Below the pieces are notes generated by a model. That model had not been told where the DNA came from, did not search any database, and was given only the letters and a program-made list of their open reading frames with translations. Positions 1 to 11,100 of a stretch of DNA of 64,000 bases are shown in pieces. Location of the stretch: assembly GCA_029204225.1 (NCBI GenBank), contig CM055092.1, positions 25,918,400 through 25,982,399 on the forward strand, written 5' to 3'. Both the position numbers and the translations under genes were made by a program. The stretch comes from Diphasiastrum complanatum (lineage: Eukaryota; Streptophyta; Lycopodiopsida; Lycopodiales; Lycopodiaceae). How positions within the stretch are numbered: the stretch's first letter is position 1; each line of letters starts with the position of its first letter.

Positions 1-422
1 GATCCTTTGCCAGTTCTACCTTGGAATCATCATTATTAGATATACCTATTGTCCATCAGGCAAAGGTTAGTTTTACCAGAATTTGTACCAAGAACAACCA
101 AAATAAGTGATAATTTACCCAAAAATAGTAGTGAAAAAACCCTCGCCGAGTCAACCTTCGCCTAGGGAACCTTCAAGAGTACTATTTTTGAGTTCTAATC
201 TATCAGATCTAGCTACTGTCAAATTTTTGGAAGATTCTATTACAGTTTGATACTGAGAAATTTATATTTCTAGAAGTGTTGATCGCTTGATCAAGATCTT
301 TTTCCGAAATCAAAAATTGATCGAAATCAAGCGATAAAGTTTTTTCCAGATTGATCAGAGATGGGAATTAATTGAAAAATCTAGATCCAATCCTCATTGT
401 TCCTTGAAGTCGATTTCGAAGA
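1..422 (+). other. Leader-like stretch before a Gypsy gag
   Basis: AT-rich DNA with no convincing ORF. It runs directly into the gag relic whose first plausible ATG is at 423, so it is probably the untranslated leader of that element. No LTR end or tRNA primer site is visible before the window edge. Inferred from position only. Confidence 0.35.
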
Positions 423-1630
423 ATGGCTGATTTAGATAATGACCCTGAGCTACCTGATCCTCCGATTCTTGCTCCACAAGTTATTGTTAGAAGAGTCACC
501 TCTTCTAGAGTTACCAAAGTATAATGGATTATCTGATCCAGTCAGATTTCTCAAAATCTTTTCTGAATCGTATGAGGTTTATGGTGAAGTTTTCCACAGG
601 TATAAACTTAAGCTATTTCCTATGGCTTTAACAGGAGCAGCACAAGATTGGTTTTACAACCAAGATGAGACTGAACATATGGATTGGGAAGTGGTTAAAG
701 TTGGCCTGATCACAAGAATTAAACCCAAAAAGTTCTTGGAAGATCCTTTCCTACTTTTAGTAAAATTAAAATAGAAAAGAGGGAAAGGGTGCGAGATTAT
801 ATTGAACGGGTCAAGATCTCAGATCAGAGTGTGATCCTGAACTAATTAATAATGACGCTATGATTATGTGGTTTTTAGCAGGTCTACCTAAAAGGATTAG
901 ATGGAAACTCAAACGTCGAGCAAATTATACGTCATTACAACATGCTATGGACAATGCAATACGCGAAAAGTATGGAGATTCAAATGATGAACCAAACGTG
1001 GGAATGCTGCCATATACAGGGGGGCAAACCACTACAACATCCACAACTATTGAATCTACAAACATCAATGCAATAGTTGAGTTGATGATAGATGAATTTG
1101 AGAAACTTGGTCAGAAGCAGCAAATGCAGCTAGAGAAGATGCAGTCGCAGTTCGATGCAAAGTCGAAAGCATTGGAAGAGCAAAATGCGAAGATTGAAAA
1201 AGCAACTGATAAAACGGTTAAAACATTTCCTAGCAGAGAAAATGTGTGGTGTACGATTTGTGCTGGAAATCACACCATAAATGAGTGTCCAACACTGAAA
1301 CGGCGTGTGAAGGATACTTATTGTCATCTATGCAATTCTACTGAACATGATACAGCTTTTTGCTTGTTTAATCCTTGGGTTATTCAGCACAAATATGCTA
1401 AATATCAATACAAAGATAATCCAAACTGGAAGGGACCCGATGGTAAGGCCCATGGTCTTCGATTCCCAGAACGATTAGCTTCGCCAGCTCCTCTAATACA
1501 ACATGTTCCTTCTACGAATATGATGGAACCAGAATTTTCGGTTGGTAATGACCAATGGAATTACAATACTGATCAAGATATTGGTCCTTCTTCTTCACCT
1601 GTGCTGCCATCCGATTTACATAATCCATGA
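423..1630 (+). pseudogene. Ty3/Gypsy gag relic
   Basis: Broken Gag (capsid/nucleocapsid) reading frame. An ATG at 423 opens a short acidic, proline-rich N-terminus. The frame shifts near 500-520 into a Retrotrans_gag-like core (439-774, with AAQDWFYN). After a further break near 775-860 it continues to 1630. The C-terminal part carries two zinc-knuckle-like motifs at about 1252-1370: CTICAGNHTINEC (CX2CX3HX4C) and the canonical CHLCNSTEHDTAFC (CX2CX4HX4C). A charged, glutamine-rich segment precedes them. Gag packages the element RNA. The frameshifts make this copy non-functional. Family assignment rests on the gag core, the knuckles and the protease just downstream. Confidence 0.75.
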
Positions 1631-1648
1631 ACAGATGTTAATACTCAA

Positions 1649-2185
1649 TTGCACCATCGTGAAGAGCCTTTCAAGATGACCGAACCTGAAGCACCGCAAA
1701 CAGAACTAATCGTGAATATTCTATCTAGCAAGATGGATATTACATTGGGAGAATTTCTTAAGTTGGTGCCTCAAGCGAAAGAAGTGTTAGCGGAAAGATT
1801 GACTCAGATTAAACCAACACTCCTACAGGAACCACTATTTTGTGCCAATGTAGGGGCAGCCTGAGAGAGTGAACACAGAAATATCACCCTGCCGATACAA
1901 CATAAACAATTTGGTAAAGCGGCAGCCGTGATAGATGGAGGTTCAGGAGTTAATCAGATCTCAACAAAGCTATATGCTAAATGGGGCCTCACAAGGATGA
2001 AACCTACAACTTTTGCTATCAAGCTAGCTGACCAGAACACAGTTCGTCCTAAAGGCATAGTGGAAGACATACCTATCCAGCTTGTCATTAATTTTGTAGT
2101 AATGGACTTACCGGAAGCACCATCAGTTTATCGCATTCTATTGAGACGTCCATGGTTACGAGTTGCGCAAGTGATTTATGACTAG
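1649..2185 (+). pseudogene. Gypsy retropepsin-like protease relic
   Basis: The frame continues the element after gag. 1649-1864 resembles the gag-protease linker of plant Gypsy elements (LGEFLKLVPQAKEVLAE). 1928-2185 has an aspartic protease flap region with the active-site variant VIDGGSGVN and a distal ILLRRPWL (family form ILGRPWL). The enzyme would cleave the Gag-Pol polyprotein. A stop at about 1862 separates the two pieces, and nothing resembling reverse transcriptase follows 2185, so the element is truncated here. The Gypsy-type protease is fairly secure; the exact lineage is not. Confidence 0.7.
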
Positions 2186-3834
2186 CATTCATCCTTGCTA
2201 ATGCTAATTGACACTCCTGTACCTTCTGGATTTCTTGAGATTTTGGCCCTCCAAATCTATTATTAGCTCTTATTACATGGCATTCTTGGCTATCCGATTG
2301 GTTTGGGTTGCAATTGTTCATGTTCATATGCTCCTACCTGTCACATCCCTAATTAACCCCAATTAACCATACAGTACCACAGGTTAGCTTGACCCCGTAT
2401 GTGGTTAAGACTAGTTGAGGACCAATGTGAGTAAGCCTACAAACTAGCAGTTAACTGAAGTTGTCATGCCGATGAATCACTGCGCACTCAATGAAGTGGC
2501 GCGTGGAGTGCATGCAAGGAGAGTACATCTATCTCCTCTTCCTTCCTATCAGCATCACTAGCATTTGCCTTGCTTGGGGACATCCTACTTGAATGTGAGA
2601 GCTCCTAATGACGATTTATTGCCATATCCATAGCTTGAAGGAGGATCTGTGTGTCCTGTTGGTTGGGTTGGTTTGCCCTACTCTCCTCTATGGTGTTGCT
2701 TGATTTCAATGAGGAGATTGTAGTTGTTGAGGATACAAATAGCTTATTACTACTGAATTGGAGGTTTGATGTGTCGGGAATCAATGTGAACTAGAAGCGG
2801 AAACATTCACAATGAATTAAGTGATTATTGTTCTATGAACAGTCACAAATTATGCATACAAGTGGAAGCAAAGTAGGATACCAATGGAGACAAATCTCTA
2901 TACAAAAAATGTATGTACATAAGCATTGTCACTCCCTCTAGTCTATCCAGCCTCTTCCTCCCCGAATATCCAAAAGCCAACAGCCAACAGCCATGTGTTA
3001 CATAGGAGTTACAAAAGCAAATGAAAAGAATCCGGAACCCTGGGAAAGAATCGGTGAATCGGTTTTAGTTTTTTTTTTCTAAGGAATTTTTTTCTAGCCT
3101 TCACAAGTGTTTTTTTTAGTCTTTAAACTGCAATGTACATTAAAATAAATCAACGATCAATCTTGAATCTAACTCCCAAGTCCAACCTATTGGCATGATT
3201 CATATGTAGCTCGCAAGTCCCACCTATTGTCACGATCCATACCATATCCTATATAGTAGATACATTAATGACTCAAAGGTCATATAACATCCCTCGACAT
3301 GGTCTTGACTCTCTCTAAACCCTAAATCTAAGACTAATCTCTAACTTCCAAGACATATCACACACTGATTAGTGATCACACACTAATCTATCTAGATTCT
3401 ATTATCTAACGCTAATCTAACCTAATATCTAACATTGATTATTAATAAGTAATAATCACTCATACACAATGCTCTAGATTCTATATATATCTAAATTTGT
3501 GAAATTAGATAGAGAAGTCAGTGATGTCATCAAGCTTAGAAACAATATACGAGCAACTCAAAAAGTCAAAGGATCTAAGTCGAAACAATAATATGAAATT
3601 CAATAAACAAAAAATCTTAGCCAAACAGCATTGCTTATGTCTCATCAGTACCCAAGCATAAGTTGCTAATTGGGTTTCAAAAAAATTCAGATTCTCTTGG
3701 GTAGACCCAGTGTTGACTAAGAAGCACAAGACAATCAGTCACAAGCAAGAAAAAATAACAAGGACCATAATACATTGACGAGTTATCGAAACAAAGACAA
3801 AGCACAAAATACTAGATTTATGTTTCATCTCATT

Positions 3835-3837
<3 letters not shown>
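2186..3837. other. Intergenic, no gene recognised
   Basis: AT-rich sequence with only short random ORFs. It contains T-runs at 3068-3120 and many TCTAATCT/ATCTAACC-like variants at 3310-3440 that look like decayed simple repeats. I see no domain, splice-supported exon or terminal repeat. Confidence 0.4.

Positions 3838-3917
<80 letters not shown>
3838..3917. repeat. (CT)n microsatellite
   Basis: About 40 perfect CT units on the + strand. It is one of five long CT tracts in this window, all read as CT on this strand. Long ORFs over it on both strands are artefacts (Ser-Leu or Glu-Arg repeats). Confidence 0.98.
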
Positions 3918-3920
<3 letters not shown>

Positions 3921-4351
3921 AGGACCCAACTCCCTTGGGTCCCAACCCCAAACTTGAGACTGGACGATGACTGGGCCTATAGACTTGACCGGTGACTCAT
4001 GAACCTGCATGGTTGCCACGTGTCATGATCTAGGTGTGCGCATGGCTTGGAGTCTCTCTCCTTAGAGGTATACAAGGGGAGAAGGACTTATTTGCCATCC
4101 GTTCTATCTACCTAGGAGGAGGTGTGCACGGCTAGGATGTATGCTAGCTTGAGGCAGGAGATGGCTGAGAGCCTAGGCAGTGGTATGGGACACTGTCTAG
4201 GATGGAGGTTGGATCCCGCTTGTTACGGTCACAGGCCAGGGCACGGAGGGTGGACCCGGATTAGGTCCTACGGCGGGGTGGAACGTGAATCGTTCGGTCT
4301 ATTGTGGTTAACCGGCACCTGGAGGTTTGTAGTAAGTAGAGTTGTAACATA
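3918..4351 (+). repeat. Probable 5' LTR (3' part) of Gypsy element
   Basis: This segment is more GC-rich than its surroundings and lies immediately upstream of a tRNA-Met primer site. Its end (GTTGTAACA) is compatible with an LTR terminus. The left end is not defined, and I found no second copy downstream after 11.1 kb. LTR identity is therefore inferred from the primer site and the gag that follows. Confidence 0.5.
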
Positions 4352-4366
4352 TGGTATCAGAGCCAC
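4352..4366 (+). promoter_or_regulatory. Primer-binding site (initiator tRNA-Met)
   Basis: TGGTATCAGAGCCAC, complementary to the 3' end of plant initiator tRNA-Met. This is the usual minus-strand primer site of plant LTR retrotransposons. It lies 50 bp before the gag ORF at 4419. Confidence 0.9.
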
Positions 4367-4418
4367 TGCATGCTGAAAGCAGGTGCGTTGATCCGTAGTA
4401 GATTTCTTGTAAGTTTCG

Positions 4419-4823
4419 ATGCGTTTGTCGGAATTGAATTCGGGCAAGGATTGTGTTTTTTACGCACATTACTCACGGGATCAGCATGATTTGAAGGAGT
4501 TGACGCAGTTAAGGCAGCTATTGCATCAACCCTTGTTCACCCCTGAGATTTTTGCTGGGGAAAAGAAGGATAGAACCTCGGAAGTGGTCTTGTCGTGGAT
4601 CGATCGATGGAATTCGCACTTTTCCATGCACGATTCTTCCGACGACAACAAGATCAATCTAGCCATCATGTACCTGCGAGGTAAAGCTTTAACCTGGTGG
4701 CAAGATTTGAGAGGTAAGCCTGGAGTTCCTAAGAATTGGGAAGATTTTACCAAGGCCTTTAAGGTGGCCTTCCTTCCAATTCTTGATGACTTTAAATTTT
4801 ATCGTCAATTGCCGCGGAAGTGA
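4419..4823 (+). pseudogene. Ty3/Gypsy gag fragment
   Basis: The 134-residue frame contains a Retrotrans_gag core with LRGKALTWWQDL and a following [14 protein letters not shown], typical of plant Gypsy capsids. The zinc knuckle and protease that should follow are missing. The frame ends at 4823 and reverse-transcriptase sequence begins at once, so an internal deletion joined gag to RT. It belongs to the element primed at 4352. Confidence 0.75.
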
Positions 4824-5520
4824 TGAACTGGCTGATCAATTGCATGGTGCAAAGTACTTCACCAAAATCGATTTGAGATCAGGGAAACATCAGATTCGAA
4901 TAAAGACTAAGGATGTTGAAAAAACCGGGTTTAGAAATCTTCTTTGTCCATATCTGGGAAAGTTCGTGATAGTGTAATTAGATGATATTCTCATCTATAG
5001 TAAGACCTTGGAGGAGCATGAGGAGCATCTCAAAACTATCTTAAAGTTACTTAGACAGGAGAAGCTTTTTGCCAAGGAGTCCAAATGTGTATTCTTCCAG
5101 AAGAGGTTGTTATACCTTGGTCACGTTATTTCGGACCATGGGTTGGAAATTGACCCAAATAAAGTCCGACGGGTACATGAATGGCCTATCCCTAAAACCA
5201 TCCTTGAGGTTAAGTCATGTTTGGGCTTTACGGGGTTTTTTCATAGATTTATCTTGCGCTATGCATTAATTGCATTGGCCTTGACAAATGTCCTCAAAGG
5301 GGCTAAGAGAGTTAGCCGGCACAGTAAGTTCAGTCCTCCGGTTACTTGGACTGAAGAGTTGAATCAGAGTTTTGAGAACCTCAAATACTGTGTAACTACA
5401 GCACCTATTTTACACATAGTGGATCCTAACAAGCCGTATGTGCTTGAGACGAATGCTAGTGATTATGCTATAGGTGCGGTCCTATATCAAGATGGTAGAC
5501 CGGTTGCTTTAGCCTTTTGA
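4820..5520 (+). pseudogene. Gypsy reverse transcriptase, broken
   Basis: Fragments of Ty3/Gypsy [18 protein letters not shown] at 4837-4884, then a deletion of the region around the palm, then PYLGKFVIV followed by an in-frame TAA where the catalytic YLDD tyrosine codon should be (about 4975), then LDDILIYSK and the thumb (LGHVISDHGLEIDPNKV), then the start of RNase H (LETNASDYAIGAVLYQDG). RT would copy element RNA to DNA. The stop in the YLDD box and the internal deletion make this copy dead. Confidence 0.85.
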
Positions 5521-5886
5521 AAGCAAAAAGTAAGATCCTGCTTAAAGGTGGTATTCCACCTATGACAAGGAGTTTTTTGCTGTGATTCATGCCCTAACAG
5601 TTTGGAGAGATTATTTATATGGCTCCCAGTTTACCATAGTTACTGACCATCAAGCGTTAAAGTATGTTAACGATGCGGTTGGCCTTAGGGGTCGTAAGGC
5701 CAGATGGTCAGAGATGCTCCACGAATTTCATTATGACATTGAGTACTGGAAGGGTACTTCTAATAGTGTCGCGAATGTCTTAAGCCGGATTGGAAAGATT
5801 AATCAGTTAAGCTTTTCTGAGATCCAATCTGAGTTATATCTGTCCTTAAGAGATTTGTGTAAGACCGATAGGTACTTCGATCGTAT
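5521..5886 (+). pseudogene. Gypsy RNase H, interrupted by Copia
   Basis: This continues the RNase H domain after a frame break: YDKEFFAVIHALTVWRDYL, then VTDHQALKYV with the conserved TDH, then IEYWKGTSNSVANVLSRI. The frame stops at 5886 because a Copia element inserted there. The rest of this Gypsy resumes at 10811. Confidence 0.85.
5882..5886. repeat. Target site duplication, left (CGTAT)
   Basis: CGTAT directly precedes the left LTR and is repeated exactly at 10806-10810. Five-base duplications are normal for Copia integrase. Confidence 0.9.
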
Positions 5887-6849
5887 TGATGGGGAATCAG
5901 TCACGATTCGCGAAGGCGAATCCGGCACGACTCTCTCTCTCTCTCCGCTCGGATGGAGTTCAGATGCGATCGTTGGGCACTACCAGCTGAATCGCTCCTA
6001 CAGTCCTCCAGAGTGTAGTCAGATATTACTGATCTACGTTCATACAATTAATACAGCATTCGACATAATTTCAGCCAAAGTGCGGAATTCAAGGGAACAA
6101 GAAAACTCAGACATATGAAATAAACAGCATATGCATTCGCATTCAAGATCAGACACAACTAGGAAGTCATCTATATTGATCTTTCTCTGATTTCTTCAAG
6201 CACTGCATACGAATCCACGCAGTGCGTTGGAGTGGGAGAAGCACAGTTCTCTCACGAGTAATAGTCTAGATTCACTAGCGGACAATTGGATCTTCTGATC
6301 CTAGACACAGAGCTCTTCTCGCACGCAGGCGGAGTTGCTGTCTGTAATTCGTCTTGATTGCTTACTAGCATCAGACTATTACATTACACTGTATGTGTAT
6401 TCTGTTGATCCATATGTCAAGTATCATCCAGTAAGTATGGTCTCTCTGTGTAAATCTAAGATTAGAGTGATTAAGCATCTACAACTAACCAGAGAATTAC
6501 AAGAGTGGCAGATTAGCCACGATCTAGGGGGTATTTGCTGACGTCATGCCATCATATCAGATTACTGTACTTCTGGGTACTTGCGTGATCTTTGGTGGTA
6601 CTCCTTGGAGCGTGAGCGCTGAACGGGTTTCATTTACCTCGTCTGCCTTCTTCCGTACTGGACCGTGAAGGAATCTCGTTCGTGGATCTTTCGTGTTCGC
6701 GAACCGTTCGTCTTCGTCTCCGTTGACTTTCGTGTTCGCGAAACTCTTCGTGTTTCGTGTCTCCAGATGTTCAGGTTCGCAAACATCTTTGTCAGGCGAA
6801 GAGCTGAAAGCTAGCAAGGCTTTGTAATCAGAAACATTTTGTTTCTTCA
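5887..6849 (-). repeat. Copia 3' LTR (963 bp)
   Basis: Matches 9844-10805 along its whole length with scattered substitutions and small indels, roughly 97% by eye. It is the 3' LTR because the polypurine tract abuts its inner edge. The pol reading frame continues about 290 bp into it before a stop near 6557. Confidence 0.93.
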
Positions 6850-7120
6850 GCTCCCTCTCAAAGCATGATAGCTTTACGATCCTGAGACTGCTCCTTTGCC
6901 TCTCAAAGAGTCCTTTGTCCAGGGCCTTTGTGAAGATGTCAGCAACCATGTCTTTCGTTCCTATGAAGGTGGTCTGCATCATCTTCTTTTCAATCAGATC
7001 CCTGATCAAGTGATACTTGATCGCAATGTGCTTCGTTCTAGAATGGATCCATTTGTCCTTTTTTGGACTTTCAATCGCCTCCTCGAATGTCTGTGGTTCG
7101 CCACTGAACCCGCAGAATTC
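6850..7120 (-). pseudogene. Copia RT/RNase H remnant across a deletion
   Basis: On the minus strand the text reads EPQTFEEAIESPKKDKW, the first few residues of a Copia reverse transcriptase, then immediately HSRTKHIAIKYHLIRD and KDMVADIFTKALDKG, the end of RNase H. Everything between, including the YVDD polymerase box, is missing. The joint lies around 7050-7060. The element cannot make its own polymerase and would need helper proteins. Confidence 0.88.
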
Positions 7121-8788
7121 TTATAATGTGGAAGCTGAGCTGTCTGGCACATATCTTGTTGGCGCTCTTCGTAGTCTTGTCGACCTTCTGGGAGATCCTC
7201 CTAGAACAGCTATGCCTTTGCCCTTGTCTGCTCTGCTCGGTCGGGAACCATCTTGGTTTACAGGAACTACGGCGGCAGGTTGCCTCTCGAACCTTTCTTC
7301 GTCAAATTCGTCTCTCGAATGGGAGACGACTCGAAAATCTTCGTTTTCGTGTTCGTCTGCTGCTCCCTCTATCACTGGCGGCAGGTCATAGTACTGTCTC
7401 TCCAGAACTTCGTAGCTGACAGAATCGTCGTTGGCCATTGTCCTGCTCTCGTCGAATTTGACATCCCCCACTGTTTTCACAGTGTTCGTGTCTGGCATGT
7501 AGACTCTGTAGTATGACGAATTGTTGTCATAACCTACCAGAAATCCCTGCTCGGCTTTCTCATCAAGCTTCTTTCGAAGCTTATCAGGAATATGTGCATA
7601 TGCTGCACAGCCAAAGATTTTGACGTGAGACAGGTTGGGCTTTCTACCCCACCATAGCTCACGTGGTGTCGTGTGAGGAACACCAGACTTGCATGTCCTG
7701 TTCAGGATGTATGCAGCTGTAGCTACTGCTTCAGCCCACAGTGCCCTTGGAGCTTTCGAATAGGCCATCATGCATTTGGCTGCTTCCATTAGGGTCCTGT
7801 TCTTTAGTTCAGCAACACCATTGTGCTGCGGTGTGTAGGCTGCAGTTCTTCTGTGAATGATACCACGATCATTGCAGAAGTCAATGAAGCGATTCGAGAT
7901 ATATTCGCCACCTCGATCCGTTCTGATCTGCTTCACCTTGCTGCCTGTACATCTCTCTGCCCAATTCACATATTCTGTGAATTCATCGAGTGCTTCAGAT
8001 TTATTCTGAATAAAATACACTCTGGCAAACTTGCTATAATCATCAATAAAGGTTATATAATACTTTGAACCTCCTACTAAGATCACGTTGAATGGTCCAC
8101 AGATGTTAGAATGCACTAGCTCCAGAATCTTGGTCGTTCTGTAGGAGTCTTTGACGAATGGAGTGCGCGACATCTTGCCTTTCAAACATGCATCATAGGT
8201 GGTCGAACTGGTTGCATTCGAGATGTTGACCCCTGTTATCGCTCCATGATGACTTGCCTGGTAAAGTGCCATTGAGTTCATGTGGCAGAGTCTTCTGTGC
8301 CACAGAGTGTCTGGCGAGTCGTCATGGGTCTGATGCATCTGATCTGCAGGTAGGCGTACCTTCAGATGATATAGGTTCCCTTTCCTTCTGCCTTGAGCTA
8401 TGAGAGTGATGGTATTGGCATCAATCACGTTGCATGCTTCGTTAGAAAACGTCACACGCATCCCTGCATCTGCTATTCTTGCTACAGAGAGCAAGTCTTG
8501 CTGCAGGGTTGGCACGAACAGAACGTCTTCGAGTCGTCTGTCTCTGCCGTTGGTGTTGAGCCACAGTGAACCAATGTCGTTCACTTCATGTCTAGATCCA
8601 TCTCCAAGAACTATGAATCTTGAGGGATCCGCACTTCTGAAATCAAACATTATTCGTCTTGATGTCACGAAGTGTGAGGTAGCTCCTGAATCTAGGATCG
8701 CCTCATGTGTGTCAGACGTTGATGTTGCGCACACATCTTCACAGATGTAGGCGGTCAAACAATTTCTGTTCGTTCTTTCTTCGCCCAT
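7121..8788 (-). pseudogene. Copia protease-integrase region
   Basis: A 555-codon open frame. Near the N-terminus is the protease box ILDSGATSHFV. It is followed by the GAG-pre-integrase zinc-binding region (LWHRRLCHMNS) and the integrase core with DRGGEY and GVAELKNRTL. The C-terminus is the charged linker before RT (STRLRRAPTRY). The first integrase catalytic position reads HSNICGP where the family has HSD or HTD, so the first Asp appears replaced by Asn. The next upstream frame (gag) is separated by a stop at 8870. Confidence 0.9.
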
Positions 8789-8869
8789 CTTCGAGCTCTC
8801 GGGCTCCTCGACATAGGAAGAACTATTGTTGTTCTCCTGTCTGTTCTGTGTTGATCAATTTCTTGGGTT

Positions 8870-9670
8870 CTAGCGGCAATCCATGGCTGCATGACCCTTC
8901 TTGTGGCAATGGATACACTCAATCTTGGGATTGAGCCAGAAGGTATCTACTGTAGGCCCGTCTCTTCTGCATCTCACACAGGTCTTCTTGTCTGTATCTT
9001 GTCGTTTTGACCTCCCTTTGGTCTTCCAGTTGCCCTTGCTTGTTCCCTCTGCTTGCTGGTCACGATCCTGCCTCTGATTGGACTCCCTCTTAGGCTTAAA
9101 TTGCTTCTTTGATTTTTCTTTGTTGTCGTAGAGGGCCTGGTCAGAACCATCTTTGTGATCCAGATGTTCTCTGGCCTCGACTTCCTCTCGAATCTCGACA
9201 AACGCCTTTTCGAGGTTCATGGCGGGATCTTTCGCGAGCAGGGTTCGTGTCGTCTGGAAAGATCTAGGTAAGGCTCTCAACAGGTACGAGAGCTGCTTCT
9301 CAGCTGACACTGCATTCTCTGCTCCAGAGTTATGTAGTGATAGAAACAGATCCTTCATGAGGTGAGGTCTTTTCCATCCCACTGTAGGTTCATCAGCTGA
9401 TCTTCCAGCATCATGATCTGACTTCTTGATTTCGTCAAAAATCTGGTGGGTAATGCATCCCACATCTCCTTGGCTTTGGAGAGTGTAGCCAGGTCAAGTG
9501 TAAGGCTATCTTCGATGGAAGATGATAGCAAGGCTACTGCCTTGTCGTTTTTCTCCCTCCATTCACGTAGCTCCTTGCCTATTGTTGTAGGCATTTCTTT
9601 TGTGCCATCCACCCAGGGGAAGAGTCCTTCGCCCTTGAGTATCAAAGATGTCTTAACTTTAGAAAGTTAG
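8870..9670 (-). pseudogene. Copia gag, frameshifted
   Basis: Two overlapping frames make up a Copia Gag: 9355-9645 (N-terminal helices, WREKNDKAVALLSSSI) and 8870-9463 (C-terminal half). The latter ends in a basic region and the zinc knuckle CIHCHKKGHAAMDC (CX2CX4HX4C). One frameshift in the overlap and a stop after the knuckle break the polyprotein. The protein would package element RNA. Confidence 0.85.
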
Positions 9671-9828
9671 ATCCTGAAGAATCAAGTATAGTGCATATCT
9701 TGCTTTGCATGCTGCTGATTGAAGCCATTGCTTCTTGAAGTTTGTTTCCTTGTTGATGGTTGATTGCCTGAATGCTTGGCCTCCTGGATCTGCTAGCTTC
9801 TTTTGGCTATGTCAGAATTTGACAGGGT

Positions 9829-9842
9829 GGGCTCCGATACCA
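9829..9842 (-). promoter_or_regulatory. Copia primer-binding site
   Basis: On the minus strand it reads TGGTATCGGAGCCC, one base from the 5' LTR end at 9844. It is close to the initiator tRNA-Met site and fixes the element's orientation. Confidence 0.88.
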
Positions 9843-9843
9843 C

Positions 9844-10805
9844 TGATGGGGAATCAGTCACAATTCGCGAAGGCGAATCCGGCACGACTCGCTCTCTCTC
9901 TCCGCTCGGATGGAGTTCAGATGCGATCGCTGGGCACTGCCAGCTGAATAGCTCCTACAGTCCTCCAGAGTGTAGTCAGATATTATTGATCTACGTTCAT
10001 ACAATTAATACAGCATTCGACATAATTTCAACCAAACTGCGGAATTCAAGGGAACAAGAAAACTCAGACATATGAAATAAACAGCATATGCATTCGCATT
10101 CAAGATCAGACACAACTAGGAAGTCATCTATATTGATTTTTCTCTGATTTCTTCAAGCACTGCATGCGAATCCACGCAGTGCGTTGGCATGGGAGAAGCA
10201 CGGTTCTCTCACGAGTAATAGTCTCGCTTCACTAGCGGACATTGGATCTTCTGATCCTAGACACAGAGCTCTTCTCGCACGCAGGCAGAGTTGTTGTCTG
10301 TAATTCGTCTTGATTGCTTACTAGCATCAGACTATGACATTACATTGTATGTGTATTCTGTTGATCTATAGGTCAAGTATCATCCAGTAAGTATGGTCTC
10401 TCTGTGTAAATCTAAGATTAGAGTGATTAAGCATCTACAACTAACCAGAGAATTACAAGAGTGGCAGATTAGCCACGACCTAGGGGGTATCTGCTGACGT
10501 CATGCCATCAGATCAGATTACTGTACTTCTGGTTACTTGCGTGATCTTTGGTGGTACTCCTTGGAGCGTGAGCGCTGAACGGGTTTCATTTACCTCGTCT
10601 GCCTTCTTCCGTACTGGACCGCGAAGGAATCTCGTTCGTGGATCTTTCGTGTTCGCGAACCGTTCGTCTTCGTCTCCGTTGACTTTCGTGTTCGCGAAAC
10701 TCTTCGTGTTTCGTGTCTCCAGATGTTCGAGTTCGCGAACATCTTCGTCAGGCGAAGAGCTGACAGCTAGCAAGGCTTTGTAATTAGAAACATTTTGTTT
10801 CTTCA
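9844..10805 (-). repeat. Copia 5' LTR (962 bp)
   Basis: Partner of 5887-6849. On the minus strand it starts TGAAGAAAC and ends CCCCATCA. It is followed outward by the target duplication CGTAT. Confidence 0.93.
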
Positions 10806-10810
10806 CGTAT
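10806..10810. repeat. Target site duplication, right (CGTAT)
   Basis: Exact copy of 5882-5886, directly after the right LTR. Confidence 0.9.
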
Positions 10811-11100
10811 TTGGCTAGACGTCCTGGCAGGTTCTTCTAGATCTAGTGATGAGCTTGGAATGCAGGATTCCAAGATTTCTCCGCAAGACAAGATATTAAG
10901 AGACTATTCCATAATGGGTTACTTTTCCGGAATGGAAAGGTTTATGTGCCAGAAAATGATGACATTAGGGCCCAAATCCTGCTTGAATGTCATGATGGCC
11001 CGTGTGTAGGGCACCCCGGCTCACAAAGGACGCTAGTGATGAGCTTAGGAAGCTTGATCTTTGTCGCCCAAATACCTGCGCTACAGCTATCCTACCCAAA
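10811..11100 (+). pseudogene. Gypsy integrase zinc-binding fragment
   Basis: This resumes the Gypsy element split by the Copia. RNGKVYVPENDDIRAQILLE is followed by CHDGPCVGHPGSQRTL, matching the H2C2 zinc-binding start of Ty3/Gypsy integrase. Similarity stops near 11040, so the catalytic core and the 3' LTR are absent. Confidence 0.8.

Larger units (their letters stand above)
5887..10805 (-). mobile_element. Ty1/Copia retrotransposon, nested in Gypsy
   Basis: A structurally bounded 4.9-kb element on the minus strand. Near-identical LTRs lie at 5887-6849 and 9844-10805, each reading TGATGGGG...TTTCTTCA on the + strand. The flanks are an exact 5-bp target duplication, CGTAT (5882-5886 and 10806-10810). 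The primer site is at 9829-9842 and the polypurine tract at about 6850-6864. Coding order on the minus strand is gag, protease, integrase, then a fused RNase H end; RT is deleted. It split a Gypsy RNase H-integrase region, so it is the younger of the two. Confidence 0.95.

Noticed and set aside
3775-4019. ORFs across the CT microsatellite
   Set aside because: Ser-Leu and Glu-Arg repeats come from the dinucleotide repeat; the same happens at 31.8, 45.8 and 47.7 kb.
7017-8750. Several + strand ORFs
   Set aside because: Antisense to the Copia protease-integrase frame, which has clear motifs.
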